From assembly GCF_000247695.1 (NCBI RefSeq), contig NW_004624842.1, positions 5,667,899 through 5,731,898 of the forward strand: a stretch of 64,000 nucleotides of DNA, read 5' to 3'. The position numbers and the translations under genes were made by a program. This DNA is from Heterocephalus glaber. Taxonomy: Eukaryota; Chordata; Mammalia; Rodentia; Bathyergidae. Below, piece by piece: positions 33,097-43,965 of the stretch. The notes under the pieces were generated by a model. It saw only the letters and a program-made list of their open reading frames with translations, did no database searches and was not told the origin of the DNA. Numbering within the stretch: position 1 is the stretch's first letter; each line of letters opens with the position of its first letter.

Positions 33097-34975
33097 TGCT
33101 CTGAACTTAAACTGACTACCCTAGGCTACAATCTCAACAACTTCGTGGTATGAACAAAGGCATTTAACTTGTCAAAACCTCATGAAAGTTTAAAGCATAT
33201 CATTTTTTGGTATACATAACTGCTTAAACAAACAAATACGCCAAAGTGACTATCTGTAAAATAGGCAGTTCAATCTGCCTCTCTCTAATCTGCTGTTATC
33301 AGGAAATAGTTAATAATTCTGTTTGAACTGCAACTGTTTTACAAAATAGTTATTGTTATCATCATCGACTATGGTTACTACTTCTACTTCCACTACTAAG
33401 AAGCCAGCTGAAAAAGCTGGTTAGAGTTTACTTCATGACTTGAATGAAAAATCTTCTAATCTCAAAATGTCACTTAAAACAAATGGGCAAGGTAAGAGTT
33501 CACAATCAAGAAGGAAAGATATAGAATAGATCCACAATTAAATGTGTGGCATTGTTCCTGTGAGAAGGAGTACAGAAAAGTGCTTCCAGGATTTTGAGAC
33601 AGTTTTCCTCATAAAGACAGTGAAAGTACTGAGAATGCATGCACAATGTTTAGCAGAACCTTTTAAGAAAAAATAATGCTATTATTCCTAATGAAAGACG
33701 TTAACTGTAATTTATTTCATTAAATGTCACTGAAAAGCTAACACGATCGTAGCACTGTACTAAACAGGATACAAATATGAACTGCAATTACAACTTTCAG
33801 GGAGTTCATGTAATGAGTCAAATAAAAGAGGTACTTCAAGTAGACTGGCAATGAGTACATACAAAAACAGGGAAGACTTAGCTGAATCTCATGTGTACAA
33901 TCAAATCATAGGTATTTATCTTCTCAAACACTGTTCTGGGTCATGGCCACACTTGAAATCAGCTGAAAACTAAGATTCTTTCTATCAAATGAAGAGTAAG
34001 TTCACAAACACTTTATTTCTGCACCAAAATCCAGAACTGCATGCATATATATCTCCCCCAAGTCATCTCTTGAGACTTCACTCAGCCCACCCTCCTAACA
34101 TACATCTTAGTTCACTGGCTTGCAAATTCTATGGCTGACTTTTCAGCTTTACAATAAGGAACAGATGGCCTACCCAGCATAAGCTCTCACAAGAACTAAT
34201 TTTTACCAATCACATATGATTAAAATCCAGACTTATACCTACAGATTAGTGAGCAACAGAAACCCTTATAATGATGTGACAATTATTCAGTGTGACAGCT
34301 GTTTGTACCACTAACAAATGTGAGTTTTAAAACATAGGCTAACACCTCTGGTTCCCTGGGATTAAAGCAAAACAAAACAAATCAACAACCAAAAAACCTT
34401 GAGTTACAATACCACACATAGACTAAATTACAATATCACAGGTATAAAGCAATTCACTGCAAAGAAATTTTTACAAAGTGAGTTACCCTTATAAAATAGG
34501 TAACCAACAAAAAAGCCCACTGACATACATAACCACTAATTCTAGCATTCATGCTATATACTTGTACCAAAGCTTCAGGAATATTTTCATTAAATTAGAA
34601 AAAATTGCAATCTTCTCTACATACTGTAAAGTCCTACTCAAATGGAGTCCTACCAAAATGTGATCCTTCCATAAGCAGCTGCATCATGAAGACTACAGTA
34701 CATTTCTGTTCACATCACAGGGTCCTAAATATATGATTTGTTCACTTTTATTTCAGAAAAAGCCAGTCTCTGCCCATCAGGTTGTAAGCTCCTTCAGAGT
34801 TGGATCCCTATCTATCTTGATCACTGCCATATTGACAGTGCCAAGTCAGTGGCCAGAACACAGTACATACTTGCTTCTTAGTCAGACATACAGTAAAGCC
34901 AAGTTTTAGATGGGTTATAGATACTACCTACATATTTTCCTAATAGCATACTAGGTAAAAAAACAATCAGGATAT

Positions 34976-35062
34976 GGGCCCGGGATTTAGCTCAGTGGTT
35001 CCTGCACCTGTCTTGCCAGAGCAAGGTCCCAAGTTCCATCCCCAGTACCAAAAAAAAAAAAG
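34976..35062 (+). repeat. ID SINE type A
   Basis: Ends the SINE-poor block 32815-34975. Confidence 0.93.
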
Positions 35063-35093
35063 GAAAAGAAAGAAAGAAAATTCAGAGTTTATA

Positions 35094-35209
35094 GCCGGGT
35101 GTGGTGGTGCACACCTGTAATTGCAGCACTCAGGAGGATGAGCCAGGAGGATTGCTGTAAGTTTGAGGCCAGCCTGAACTACAAAGGGAAACCCTGCCTC
35201 AAAAAACCA
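35094..35209 (+). repeat. B1 SINE
   Basis: gccgggtgtggtggtgcaca, near-consensus head. Confidence 0.88.
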
Positions 35210-35300
35210 GAAAATAAAAATTAAAAAATTTAAAAATCAAGATTTAAAATTAGGATCAGAACTCTTAACACTGATATAAATCCAATTAAAAACAAGGTAA

Positions 35301-35387
35301 GGGCCGGGGATTTAGCTCAGTGGTTTCGCCACCTGCTGCACAAGCGCAAGGACCCAAGTTTGATCCTGGTACCAAAAAAAAAAAAAC
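35301..35387 (+). repeat. ID SINE type B
   Basis: TSD caaggtaa on both sides. Confidence 0.95.
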
Positions 35388-35396
35388 CAAGGTAAA

Positions 35397-35505
35397 AGCT
35401 TGGCATGGAGGCACACACCTATGTGCCCACCTACTCAGGAGGCTGAGACAGGAGGATCTCAAATATGAAGCCAGCCAGAGCAATTGAGACACTGTTTCAA
35501 AAGCA
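35397..35505 (+). repeat. B1-like SINE
   Basis: tggcatggaggcacacacct; no duplication. Confidence 0.75.
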
Positions 35506-35563
35506 AACAAAACAAATGAAAACAAAACCCAAGGCAAATTTAAATTCAAATTAAGAACAATGC

Positions 35564-35634
35564 AGCTTTGCGCAGTGGCAGTAGCCAATGAGGTCTATCC
35601 AAGGCAGGATTATTGCTAATTGAAAACTTTTCCC
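35564..35634 (+). pseudogene. RNU4: U4 snRNA retropseudogene, 3' truncated
   Basis: Begins agctttgcgcagtggcagta and continues through ccaatgaggt and tattgctaattgaaaactt, the 5' half of U4 snRNA up to the region that pairs with U6 and the start of the 5' stem-loop exit. Five bases after ggcagt are missing and several changes are present. The 3' half is absent. A perfect 10-bp duplication aagaacaatg flanks it (35553-35562 and 35635-35644). No proximal promoter elements of a snRNA gene are seen, so it is a dead retrocopy. Confidence 0.93.
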
Positions 35635-35650
35635 AAGAACAATGTATCTG

Positions 35651-35802
35651 CTGGGTGTGGTGGCACAGCCTGTAATCCCAGCTACTACGGAGGCTGAAGC
35701 AGGACAATTCCCAGTTGGAGGCCAGCCTAGGCAATTTAGTGAGCTCACAATAAATAGAGCTGAGAATACAATGCATGTGTAAGGTTCTGGGCTCAATTTG
35801 GA
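35651..35802 (+). repeat. B1-dID dimer
   Basis: Begins seven bases past the U4 duplication. Confidence 0.8.
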
Positions 35803-35884
35803 AGGGGATTGGGGTATGGGAGGATAACAACAAGGTTAATAACAGAAGAAAACTCAGGCACTCATCTATTTTAAAGCAATATGA

Positions 35885-36004
35885 GCAGAGCATGGTGTTG
35901 CACACTCGTAATCTCAGTACTAGGGAGGCTGAGGCAGGAAGATCACTGTGAGTTTGAGGCCAGCCTGGGCTACATGGTAAGATTCTGTCTCAAAAAATAA
36001 AACA
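35885..36004 (+). repeat. B1 SINE
   Basis: gagcatggtgttgcacactc. Confidence 0.85.
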
Positions 36005-36007
36005 AAA

Positions 36008-36082
36008 GGGCTGGGGATTTAGCTTAGTGGCACTGTTCCTGCCTGGCAAGTGCAAGGTCCTGAGTTCGATCCCCAGTAAAGG
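36008..36082 (+). repeat. ID SINE type C
   Basis: A tail replaced by gggaggggg; follows a B1. Confidence 0.91.
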
Positions 36083-36226
36083 GAGGGGGAGGAACCTCAT
36101 TGAAATGAACACGTAATATTTATGCATTTTAATTAAATATTTCAAAAATCACTGAAAAAGGAGCCTACCACTCATTCCACTGTCCCCTTTCTATAATTGC
36201 TGTATGTAGATGTTATAATGCTTCTT

Positions 36227-36267
36227 TTTGTTGTTGTTAAATTCTTTTATTGGTACATTTTAGGTAT
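36227..36267 (-). mobile_element. Very short L1 3' end, antisense
   Basis: Only aaattcttttattggtacat and tttaggtat remain; flanked by atgcttct on both sides (36219-36226 and 36270-36277), so it is an extremely 5'-truncated insertion. Confidence 0.72.
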
Positions 36268-36277
36268 AATGCTTCTT

Positions 36278-37060
36278 AACATGTGGAAATCAGGCAAGTA
36301 GTGCAAAACTATGGCATGGGTGCTACAGCTAGCTGTTTGTTATTAAAAGCTCTAAAAGGTTCTCCATCAATGACACAGGCTGTCTCTGTACAGTAACTAC
36401 AAAAGGTTCTTCTTTCAGATTCTTTGTAAAGCTGTTAAGCTATCCTTCAGCTTTCCTGAAGTATTTCATCCTGAAGGTTGAACTTGATAATTAGACCAGC
36501 ACTCTTGGGTCCTGACTGACCAGAATTCACTTCTAATCAATAACAGATGTAGGAATGATGCCAGGTTGGGCCTCATGCCAAAGTAACAATTTTTCTTCTA
36601 TTCAAGAGCAAATACCCTTCTTAAGCTCCAAGTCATCCAAATGGAGCAAATAACATCTGGAAGTATACTGCAATGCCATGTGTTTGGCCCCTTTCTATGA
36701 TAGCTCTAGGCACTACAAGCTGAGGGCTGTTGCGCCAGCCTTGTGGGACACCGCAGAGTACATCAACTCTGAAGCCTTGCAACATGAAGGTGCTAAAAAC
36801 TCTAAGGAAAAAGTAGCAGCAAATGAGTGCAAGCAGAAGTTTACTTAAGAAAACTCTACTATGGTTCTTTTTACAGATTATTTATCTCATTTCCACATTA
36901 AACTTTAGTCTCCAATTATTTGTTTACAGTCTTGACATCTCAATTCTTTACCATTTGGTGTGGGGGGGTGTCCTATTTTAAAAAGATAATTAATACTCTC
37001 AAGAAAGCTCCCTATTCAATATAAAATGACTCATTTATAAATTGCCCTAGAAAATGTTGC
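36278..37060. other. Intron, unique sequence
   Basis: No gene or repeat identified. Confidence 0.5.
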
Positions 37061-37082
37061 CAATTTTTTTTTTCGTTTTGGG

Positions 37083-37173
37083 TTTGAGACAGTCTGGCTA
37101 TGTAGTTCAGGCTGGCCTCGAACTCATGGCAATCCTCCTGCTAGGATTACAGGTGTGCATCACCATGCCTGGT
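37083..37173 (-). repeat. B1 SINE with central loss
   Basis: cagcctcccaagtg is deleted between cctcctg and ctaggattac. Confidence 0.83.
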
Positions 37174-37185
37174 GACTTTACCAAA

Positions 37186-37270
37186 TTTTTTTTTTTGGTA
37201 CCGGGGATCGAACTCAGGACCTTGTGCTTGCAAGGCAGGCAGTGGCACCACTGAGTTAAATCCCTGGCCC
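37186..37270 (-). repeat. ID SINE type C
   Basis: gactttaccaaat / gtctttaccacat flank it. Confidence 0.94.
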
Positions 37271-37300
37271 GTCTTTACCACATTTTAAAGATATGAATTT

Positions 37301-37378
37301 TTTTTTTTGTACTGTAGATCAAAATCAAGGACTCACACACATTAGATAAGTACTCTATCACAGGAACTACACCCCATT
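37301..37378 (-). repeat. dID-like monomer, decayed
   Basis: tgtactgtagatcaaaatca. Confidence 0.6.
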
Positions 37379-37409
37379 CCCCACAGAGTTTTAAACAAGT
37401 GGAGTTACC

Positions 37410-37520
37410 ACTTTACTCAAACAGAGGCTGAGGCTCAGGGAAGTTAAATTACGCCCAAGCTCTTGAGCTAGGAAGAGGTAACAGTTCTATTGGGCTCCAG
37501 AGCCCATACTATGGCAAAAG
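37410..37520 (+). repeat. MIR fragment
   Basis: aggctgaggctcagggaagt and cccaagctcttgagctagga correspond to the MIR core. Confidence 0.6.
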
Positions 37521-38069
37521 AAGCTGAAATTGAGGAATGCTGAAATAGTAAATTGTTATAGGGCTCAATGAATGAAACTTGCACATCATGACCAAGAATT
37601 TAGAGAAAACAAATGAACAATGATAATAGTTCAGTGAAATTCATACTGTTCCTATCTTTCTTCACAAATATATGATGGTAAAGATGGTCTACAGCTGAAA
37701 CAGACCCTAGGAAGTTGTAAGACTGAAGTGTAGAGGGTACTACAGAGGAGCCAATTTATGTCCTCAAATCACAATCAGAGGCTTCCGATAAAACTGTCAC
37801 TCTGTCAAATGAATGGGCCTGAGAATTAGCACAGGGGGGATCTTTAAGGTTTTAATTACAAATAAACCAAGATTTCAAAATGTTGGTGCCACAATAAGAT
37901 CACTTCTTTTTTCCTTCAAAATTAATAACCAAGAAAATTTATTTCTTAACTATCTCCAAAAATCCACACATTTTAGAAAAATGAGTGAATACTAAGTAAA
38001 CATAGGCAAAACTATAAAGGGTCGCCAGCAGTCACTGCTCACTGAAATGATGGTTTTAACAATACACCC

Positions 38070-38179
38070 TCACCAGGCATGGTGGTGAATGATTATAATT
38101 TCTGCACTCAGGAGACTGAGGTAAGAGAAATAAGAGTTTGAAGGTAGCCTAGACTACACAGCAACACACTGTCACAAAA

Positions 38180-38180
<1 letters not shown>
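38070..38180 (+). repeat. B1 SINE
   Basis: Source of the following (GA)n. Confidence 0.82.
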
Positions 38181-38183
<3 letters not shown>

Positions 38184-38227
<44 letters not shown>

Positions 38228-38284
38228 CACAGAGAGACAGAGAGAGACAGAGAGAGACAGAGAGAGAGAGAGAGAAGGAGAGGG
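38184..38284. repeat. (GA)n / GACAGA microsatellite
   Basis: Pure GA run followed by gacagagaga variants and a second GA run; grows from the tail of the B1 at 38070. Confidence 0.96.
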
Positions 38285-38286
38285 CA

Positions 38287-38492
38287 GCAAGCCAGGGCAC
38301 ATGCCTACAATCCCAGTACTCTGAGAGGCTGAAGCAGGAGGACTGCACATTCAAGCTCAACCTGGGCAATTTAGTGACTTAGTGAGATCCTATCTAAAAA
38401 TGAGGGGGGAGGGGGTAGAGAGAGGCGGGGGGGCAACTGGGGACACAGCTCAATCTCAATACAAAAGCCTTGGGCTCAATCCTCAGTACTGC
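38287..38492 (+). repeat. B1-dID dimer
   Basis: G-rich spacer gaggggggagggggtagag between the monomers. Confidence 0.82.
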
Positions 38493-38504
38493 ACATAAAT
38501 GAGT

Positions 38505-38621
38505 AAGCCAGGTGTTGTGACACACATTTGAAACCCTGGCACTTGGGAGGCTGAGGCAGAAGGATTGCTGTAGTTTGAGGGCAGCCTGGACTGCATAGTG
38601 AGACCCTGTCTCAAATATATA
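38505..38621 (+). repeat. B1 SINE
   Basis: aagccaggtgttgtgacaca. Confidence 0.83.
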
Positions 38622-38636
38622 AAAAATTAAAACTTA

Positions 38637-38724
38637 GAGCCGGTGTTTGGCTCAGAGGTTCCGCCACCTGCCTTGCAAGCGCAGAGTCCTGAGTTTGATC
38701 CCTGGTACCAAAAAAAAAAAACCC
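38637..38724 (+). repeat. ID SINE type A
   Basis: Head altered to agccggtgtttggctcag. Confidence 0.92.
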
Positions 38725-39089
38725 CAAACAAACAAACTTAAAAATTGAGTGAATGAATATTTAAAAGAAAAAAAAAAAGCTAAAATGTTTCCAGGTAATG
38801 GACTGTTTTCCAAACAAACTGAAAGATGGAGGAACACAATCAGCTAGAAAAAAATCTCTTTGGCAATGTGTGTCACAATTAGAACCCACTCAATTCATCT
38901 ATTATGACAGCTCAATCATATTTTGGCATTAAACTAAAATTGGTATAGGAATGCTGGCCTAAACATGCAATAATTGAACTGAGGAAAGTATCAACTATAG
39001 GATCTCATAGATAATACAGAATATTCCCACAGATAGAGCACTTATAAGTTTGGAATGGTTTCACTTGTATTCTTGCAAACTCTGTTTCT

Positions 39090-39360
39090 TCAGAGGTATG
39101 AGCAGAAATCTAGATATGCTGTAGCAAAATTGTACAGCTGGAGTTTGCAGATGCCAGGCTGTTAGCTCTGATCAGCAACCATGCTGTCTGCCTTGCTGTG
39201 GCCCTCCTGCTGGCTGCCTCAGTCAGCACTCGAGGCTGTGCCCAGAGAATTGAAGAGGATTCTGCTTAAGACTGCACCGTTTGCAGTCAAGCTACAGAAA
39301 AAGACCATCTTATCTGGGGACTAAAACGCTGATGGGATGATGATGCCTGTTTTCTCCTCC
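39090..39360 (+). other. Unassigned fragment with a signal-peptide-like frame
   Basis: From 39185 one frame reads VCLAVALLLAASVS then TRGCAQRIEEDSA and stops; another starts at an ATG (39180) and runs MLSALLWPSCWLPQSAL. The stretch ends near ccataaaaataaaaa, like an mRNA end. It could be part of an old retrocopy, but I cannot name a parent and a chance frame is as likely. Confidence 0.2.
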
Positions 39361-39374
39361 ATAAAAATAAAAAT

Positions 39375-39505
39375 ACTAGCCTGTGATCCTAGCACTGAGA
39401 AAGCTGAAATAGGAATATTACTGTGAGTTCAAGGCCACCCTGGACTACACAGTGAGTTCAAAGCTAGCCTGAACTACATGGCGAGACTCTGTCTCAAAAA
39501 ACTAA
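39375..39505 (+). repeat. B1 SINE, head lost
   Basis: Duplicated block present. Confidence 0.84.
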
Positions 39506-40654
39506 AAATAAATAAAGAAAAATACTACTACCTGGATTTTATTCCCTATGTCTGGGGGTCCATTATGAGGGTAAAAAGCTTTGAAAATTAAAAGCACAAT
39601 GCAAATATGAGGCTATAGGGGGGAATGAATCTAAACAACATAAATGGAAGGTAGATGAGCACTCTGACAGACAAATAACAAAGTATACCATCAGAGTGAA
39701 CTAAGTATTAATGGCTACTATTAAGAGGAGACCTTCACAGCAGATATTAAACAAGCACAATGCCTATAAAACAGGTTGTGTTCTCTATGCCCTCCTTTCC
39801 CTGTCTCAGGCACTTTAAAACTTCAACTTTAAGGTTCAACTCAAACATCTTCTCTTCATTAATACTGGAGCCTATCCCTCTGTGAATTCTCTGATGACCT
39901 TTTATAACCATACCTCCTAGTACAGTATCTGATACAGAGTCTAGACTCCATTAATACTTTCTAATTCCAGTTAACCAACTACAATACAGTACAGAAAGGT
40001 TTCTGGACCTTTTGTAATAAGGCAAAGCTCCCTAAACTAAATGCCAAGCTGTATTAGAGATGTGTGAATAATTATGAGTTTACTAAAATACTGAATCCCT
40101 CAGTCTGGAACAACCAATCAGAACATATTTTATATGTGGATTATGATAAGAACAGAGGTTAGGAAATACAATAGAAATGTGACTGTTTTAATTTTTTAAA
40201 TATTAAACTAATATTAAGCAGGACTAAGTACTATACAAATGACAACATCAACTGAGGCAAAAAAAAAAAAAAAAAAAGACTAGATACTGCTGACTAGAGT
40301 GAACATTTTAGAACACTGACATCAGGTAAAGAAAGCATCATATCCAGCAAGAGAAAATAACATGCTACTTCACATAAGAAGTCAGTCTGTGCAAACACCA
40401 TATGGTCTGCTAATTTAATCAAAATACTGGAATTAACTTTTTCATCTGCAGATAAAAATTAAGTTGCCAGAAATATTTTAAAAATGATTTTGCCACCCAA
40501 ATGTCCAATAAAACACATACAGAATCCCAGTTTATTCATCTAACCTTTTTTTGAAAGCACAAAATGCTTTATTGGCCACATTTTGGGGAAAAAAGGAAAA
40601 GATTGATGTACAGTAATCTTTTCACTTTAAATCTGTATTTGACCATATATAGAT
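39506..40654. other. SINE-poor intron, unique
   Basis: No gene; 39810-39960 resembles decayed L2/MIR but is not secure. Confidence 0.45.
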
Positions 40655-40930
40655 ATTCCCTGTTTAACAACCTACCTGGTTATAACTATTGGGACTTACA
40701 ACCAAGGCATGCCATTCTGACTTAGGACCTGCCATTTAGACTTACAACACAACCCCACCCCCATTTTTTTGTACAGTTCTGTGTATCTACTTTATAGAGC
40801 TTCAGTGACTTTTTTGGTCCAGTACAAACTGTTTATACAGTACTATAACTTTTGCTGATTGTACTGTAGTTTTATGTTCTATAATACATTACAGTACTGC
40901 ATGTTAAGTTATTAAAAAAAAGTTACACAA
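40655..40930. mobile_element. Possible DNA-transposon remnant
   Basis: tccctgtttaacaacctacc and ttgggacttacaaccaaggc look like the end of a Tigger-type element; a related motif cctcatttagtgaccaattc recurs at 41186. No matching inverted end was secured. Confidence 0.3.
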
Positions 40931-40999
40931 ATAAAAGCAAAGTCATCAAGTTAAGAGTTTCCTTTGACCATTTCTTTGTTCTGAATATTGCAATGTTAA

Positions 41000-41139
41000 A
41001 CCAAGTATGGTAGCACATGGCTGTAATCTCAGCACTTGGGAAGCTGAGGCAGGAGGATTGCCAGGAGTTTGAGGCTACCCTGGGATACACAGTAAGCTCA
41101 AGGCCAGCCTGGACTACAGAGACCCTGTCTCAAAAAAAG
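41000..41139 (+). repeat. B1 SINE
   Basis: accaagtatggtagcacatg. Confidence 0.85.
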
Positions 41140-41403
41140 TGGGGGGACTCAACTACTGTAGTGTACATACTATGTATATACAGTTCCTCATTTAGTGACC
41201 AATTCAACTAGTGACCTAACTCCCTAGGCTCAATTCCTATTGGGGGGGGCACATTTAGAAGACCCCCCCCCAAAAATCTTCATAGCACAAATACTAACCT
41301 GTTAAAAATGTATTACACACTGCTTTACCTGAAGGCTTCTCTTCACAGGAGCTATCAGGTAAAATGTTGGTTGCCAGGGACTCTTCAAATTATATAACCT
41401 TTT

Positions 41404-41484
41404 GGGCCAGGGATTTAGCTCAGTGGTTTCACCGCCTGCTGCACAAGCGCAAGGACCAGAGTTCGATCCGCGGTACCAAAAAAA
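41404..41484 (+). repeat. ID SINE type B
   Basis: TSD attatataacctttt at 41389 and 41485. Confidence 0.96.
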
Positions 41485-41518
41485 ATTATATAACCTTTTT
41501 ATAAACTCCAGGAGAAAC

Positions 41519-41574
41519 AGAAAGGGAAAGGGAAAGGGAAAGGGAAAGGGAAAGGGAAAGGGAAAGGGAAAGGG
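41519..41574. repeat. (GGGAAA)n hexamer array
   Basis: About nine uninterrupted units of gggaaa. Four or more G3 runs make a G-quadruplex possible on the plus strand. Confidence 0.97.
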
Positions 41575-41740
41575 GGAAGAAAAACAAAAAGACATTTCCC
41601 CAAGAGAAATGGCCAAATGTTTTTTTGATTGGTACAAGTTCCATTAAGTTTAAAATACTGAAACTGTTATTTTAAATGTCAGAATTAGCAAATAACTTAT
41701 TTTCAGATGTTGTAAACAGAAACTTTACTTTAAAACTGAG

Positions 41741-41820
41741 TTGCACACTCAGTAAGCTGAGGCAAGAGGATCACAAGTTAGTTCAAGGCCAGCCTAGGCA
41801 ATTTAGCTGTCTCAAAAGAA
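41741..41820 (+). repeat. B1 fragment
   Basis: Faces the minus B1 at 41846 across 25 bp. Confidence 0.75.
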
Positions 41821-41845
41821 AAACTTTTTTTGTGTGTTTTTTTTT

Positions 41846-41984
41846 TTTGATACAGGGTCTCCCTATATAATCCAGGCTGTCCTAGAACTCATTATGTAGC
41901 CCAGGCTGGCCAAGAACTACTGACAGTCCTCCTACCTCACCTTCCTGAGTGCTGGGATTACAGGCATGTACTGCAACACCCAGA
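41846..41984 (-). repeat. B1 SINE
   Basis: Middle of three B1 copies of alternating strand (41741 plus, 42022 plus). Confidence 0.87.
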
Positions 41985-42021
41985 ATTCAAAATAAAATAA
42001 AAACTTTTAAAAGGACTGGTG

Positions 42022-42166
42022 GCCAGGTATGGTGGCGCACGTATGTAATCCCAGCACTTGGGAGCCTGAGGCAGAAGGATTGCTGTGAATTTGAGGTCAA
42101 CCTGGGAGACATATTGAGTTCAAGGCCAGCTTGAACTGCACAGTAAAACCCTGTCTCAAAAATAAA
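42022..42166 (+). repeat. B1 SINE
   Basis: ggccaggtatggtggcgcac, near-consensus. Confidence 0.88.
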
Positions 42167-42171
42167 GAGAA

Positions 42172-42246
42172 GGGCCAGGATTTAGCTCAGTGGCACTTGG
42201 GCCTGCCTTGCAAGCGCAAGGTCCTGAATTCGAGCCCCAGTACAGA
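42172..42246 (+). repeat. ID SINE type C
   Basis: Tail grades into the purine repeat before the gap. Confidence 0.92.
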
Positions 42247-42268
42247 AAGGAAGGAAGGGAGGGAGGGC
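42247..42268. repeat. GGAAGG/GGGA purine repeat at gap edge
   Basis: aaggaaggaagggagggagg directly behind the tail of an ID element; left edge of the gapped array. Confidence 0.9.
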
Positions 42269-42423
42269 NNNNNNNNNNNNNNNNNNNNNNNNNNNNNNNN
42301 NNNNNNNNNNNNNNNNNNNNNNNNNNNNNNNNNNNNNNNNNNNNNNNNNNNNNNNNNNNNNNNNNNNNNNNNNNNNNNNNNNNNNNNNNNNNNNNNNNNN
42401 NNNNNNNNNNNNNNNNNNNNNNN
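42269..42423. other. Assembly gap, 155 N
   Basis: N run inside a purine-rich simple-repeat tract; the array is ggaagggaggg on the left and gagaaaggggg on the right, so the true length of the array is unknown. Confidence 0.99.
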
Positions 42424-42530
42424 GAGAGAAAGGGGGAGAGAAAGGGGGAGAGAAAGGGGGAGAGAAAGGGGGAGAGAAAGGGGGAGAGAAAGGGGGAGAG
42501 ACAGAGAAAAGGAGGGAAGGAGGGAGGACG
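42424..42530. repeat. (GAGAAAGGGG)n minisatellite tract
   Basis: Six to seven copies of gagaaagggg with one extra g per unit, grading into ggagggaaggaggg. Continues leftwards into the N gap. Confidence 0.95.
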
Positions 42531-42537
42531 ATGTAGC

Positions 42538-42564
42538 TAACCCTAACCCTAACCCTAACCCTAA
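42538..42564. repeat. Interstitial telomeric repeat, (TAACCC)4.5
   Basis: Four and a half perfect units of TAACCC on the plus strand, that is TTAGGG on the CBFA2T2 transcript strand. It starts right after the purine-rich GAGAAAGGGG array and its ggagggagg tail. Confidence 0.97.
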
Positions 42565-42650
42565 GTACCTGCCCTCTCTAACAAAATCAAAATAATAAAC
42601 CCTAAGTTGCATAGCTCAATATTCAGTTGTCAAAAATCAGTCTCCCCATC

Positions 42651-42848
42651 CTATTTTGGCAGAGTTAAGCACTTAACTTAGGGCCTTCACACTGAGCTAC
42701 ATCCTTAGCCCTTTTTTATTTTTCATTTTTGAACCAGTGCCTCATCAAGTCACTACACTGCCCTAACTTGTGAGCCTGCTGCCTTAGCCTCCAAGAGTAG
42801 GGGGGGGGGGGGGGGGCGTGTCACAGGCATGCTGCACCACACCTGTCA
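42651..42848 (-). repeat. B1-dID dimer with G17 run
   Basis: A run of 17 G (42800-42816) has grown inside the B1 part. Confidence 0.8.
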
Positions 42849-42889
42849 GTTACCATCTCTTGACTTCCTGGGCTCTTAATTTATACTAC

Positions 42890-42975
42890 CAGAATACTCT
42901 CCAGGGATAGGAGTAGTGACTTTGTCAAGGTCACAATACAAATCATCAGGAAACAATAACAACTCAGACTGCCCT
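42890..42975 (+). repeat. MIR fragment, weak
   Basis: actttgtcaaggtcacaata is the MIR core box; the rest is diverged. Confidence 0.4.
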
Positions 42976-42987
42976 TAAAATTGAATA

Positions 42988-43137
42988 CTTAAACCTGGTG
43001 TGGTAGCACATGCCTGAAATCCCAGCACTCCAGAGGCTGAGACAGGAGAATTGCTGTGAGTTTGAGGCCAGCCTCGGCTACATAGTCAGTTCAAGGCCAG
43101 TCTAAATTACACAGCAAGACCTTGTCTCAAAAAACAA
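42988..43137 (+). repeat. B1 SINE
   Basis: Full length with duplication. Confidence 0.88.
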
Positions 43138-43965
43138 ACACAAAACAAAAAATTTGGATACTTAAATTTTATATTTACAACCATGACTTAGAACAATAAC
43201 CAAAATGGAACACATGAATTTACTTACTGATAAAGGATGGAGTTTAGGATACCATCTTGACTATTTACTGAAAGTACTATTATTTGAAGTAAACTAGAAC
43301 AGCTATTTGTGCAAACAAGATAATGCAAAACAAAAAGATTTAATATCAAATGTATGTAGGCAAAACACACTATTACTTTAAATTAGGTCCCTTTCCTAAT
43401 ATACTGCCCACCTCAATTATATTTAATAAACTAAAAAGCAAGTGATGGAAACTTTTGTGTTCCCTACTCCAGCCTAGCAGTCTACTGAGCCATCATTTAC
43501 TTGAATACTATGGGTGTGGTATGAAATATTTAAAGCAGTGACTAAAATTTTCCATAAAAGTCCATCCAGACCCTAAATGCTTTACTATTCATTAACAAGA
43601 GTCATCTCCAGACATTTAAAAGATCTACTATTCCATTTATGCCACTCTGGTTTTTCTACATTTAATATTTAGGAGGTAAAGAGGGGATAAAAACGGGTAA
43701 TTAGTTTTGCTTGTAAAACGTTCATCACAGTTGTAGTGCCAACTGAGCTATATGGCCTATTGGGGAGCTAATAGATTTCAGGGTATTATAGTTTCAGTAA
43801 TAGAGGTGGGGGTTGTGGTGGAAATCAATAAATGGCTACTACTTCTTTGCACAGACCCATATGGAAGTAATCAAGCGCAAGGGTGCCAGCTGGGGCCAAT
43901 AACAGTCACCTGCAGTTCAGGGACATGGGGGTTTCAGATGGGTTTTTAATGCTAATTTCCTACAG
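43138..43965. other. SINE-poor intron before the GC-rich candidate exon
   Basis: Unique AT-rich DNA, then rising G+C from 43740. Confidence 0.45.

Larger units (their letters stand above)
32815..34975. other. SINE-poor intronic block
   Basis: Apart from a dID and an ID near its left end (32916, 33015), about 1.9 kb is free of ID and B1. It is AT-rich and unique with no gene; decayed MIR/L2-like pieces may hide at 33240-33370 and 34760-34880. Confidence 0.5.

Noticed and set aside
38108..38369. Ser/Leu-rich frames
   Set aside because: Product of the (GA)n microsatellite.
41302..41637. Repeated FPFPFP or GKGKGK peptides
   Set aside because: Product of the (GGGAAA)n array.
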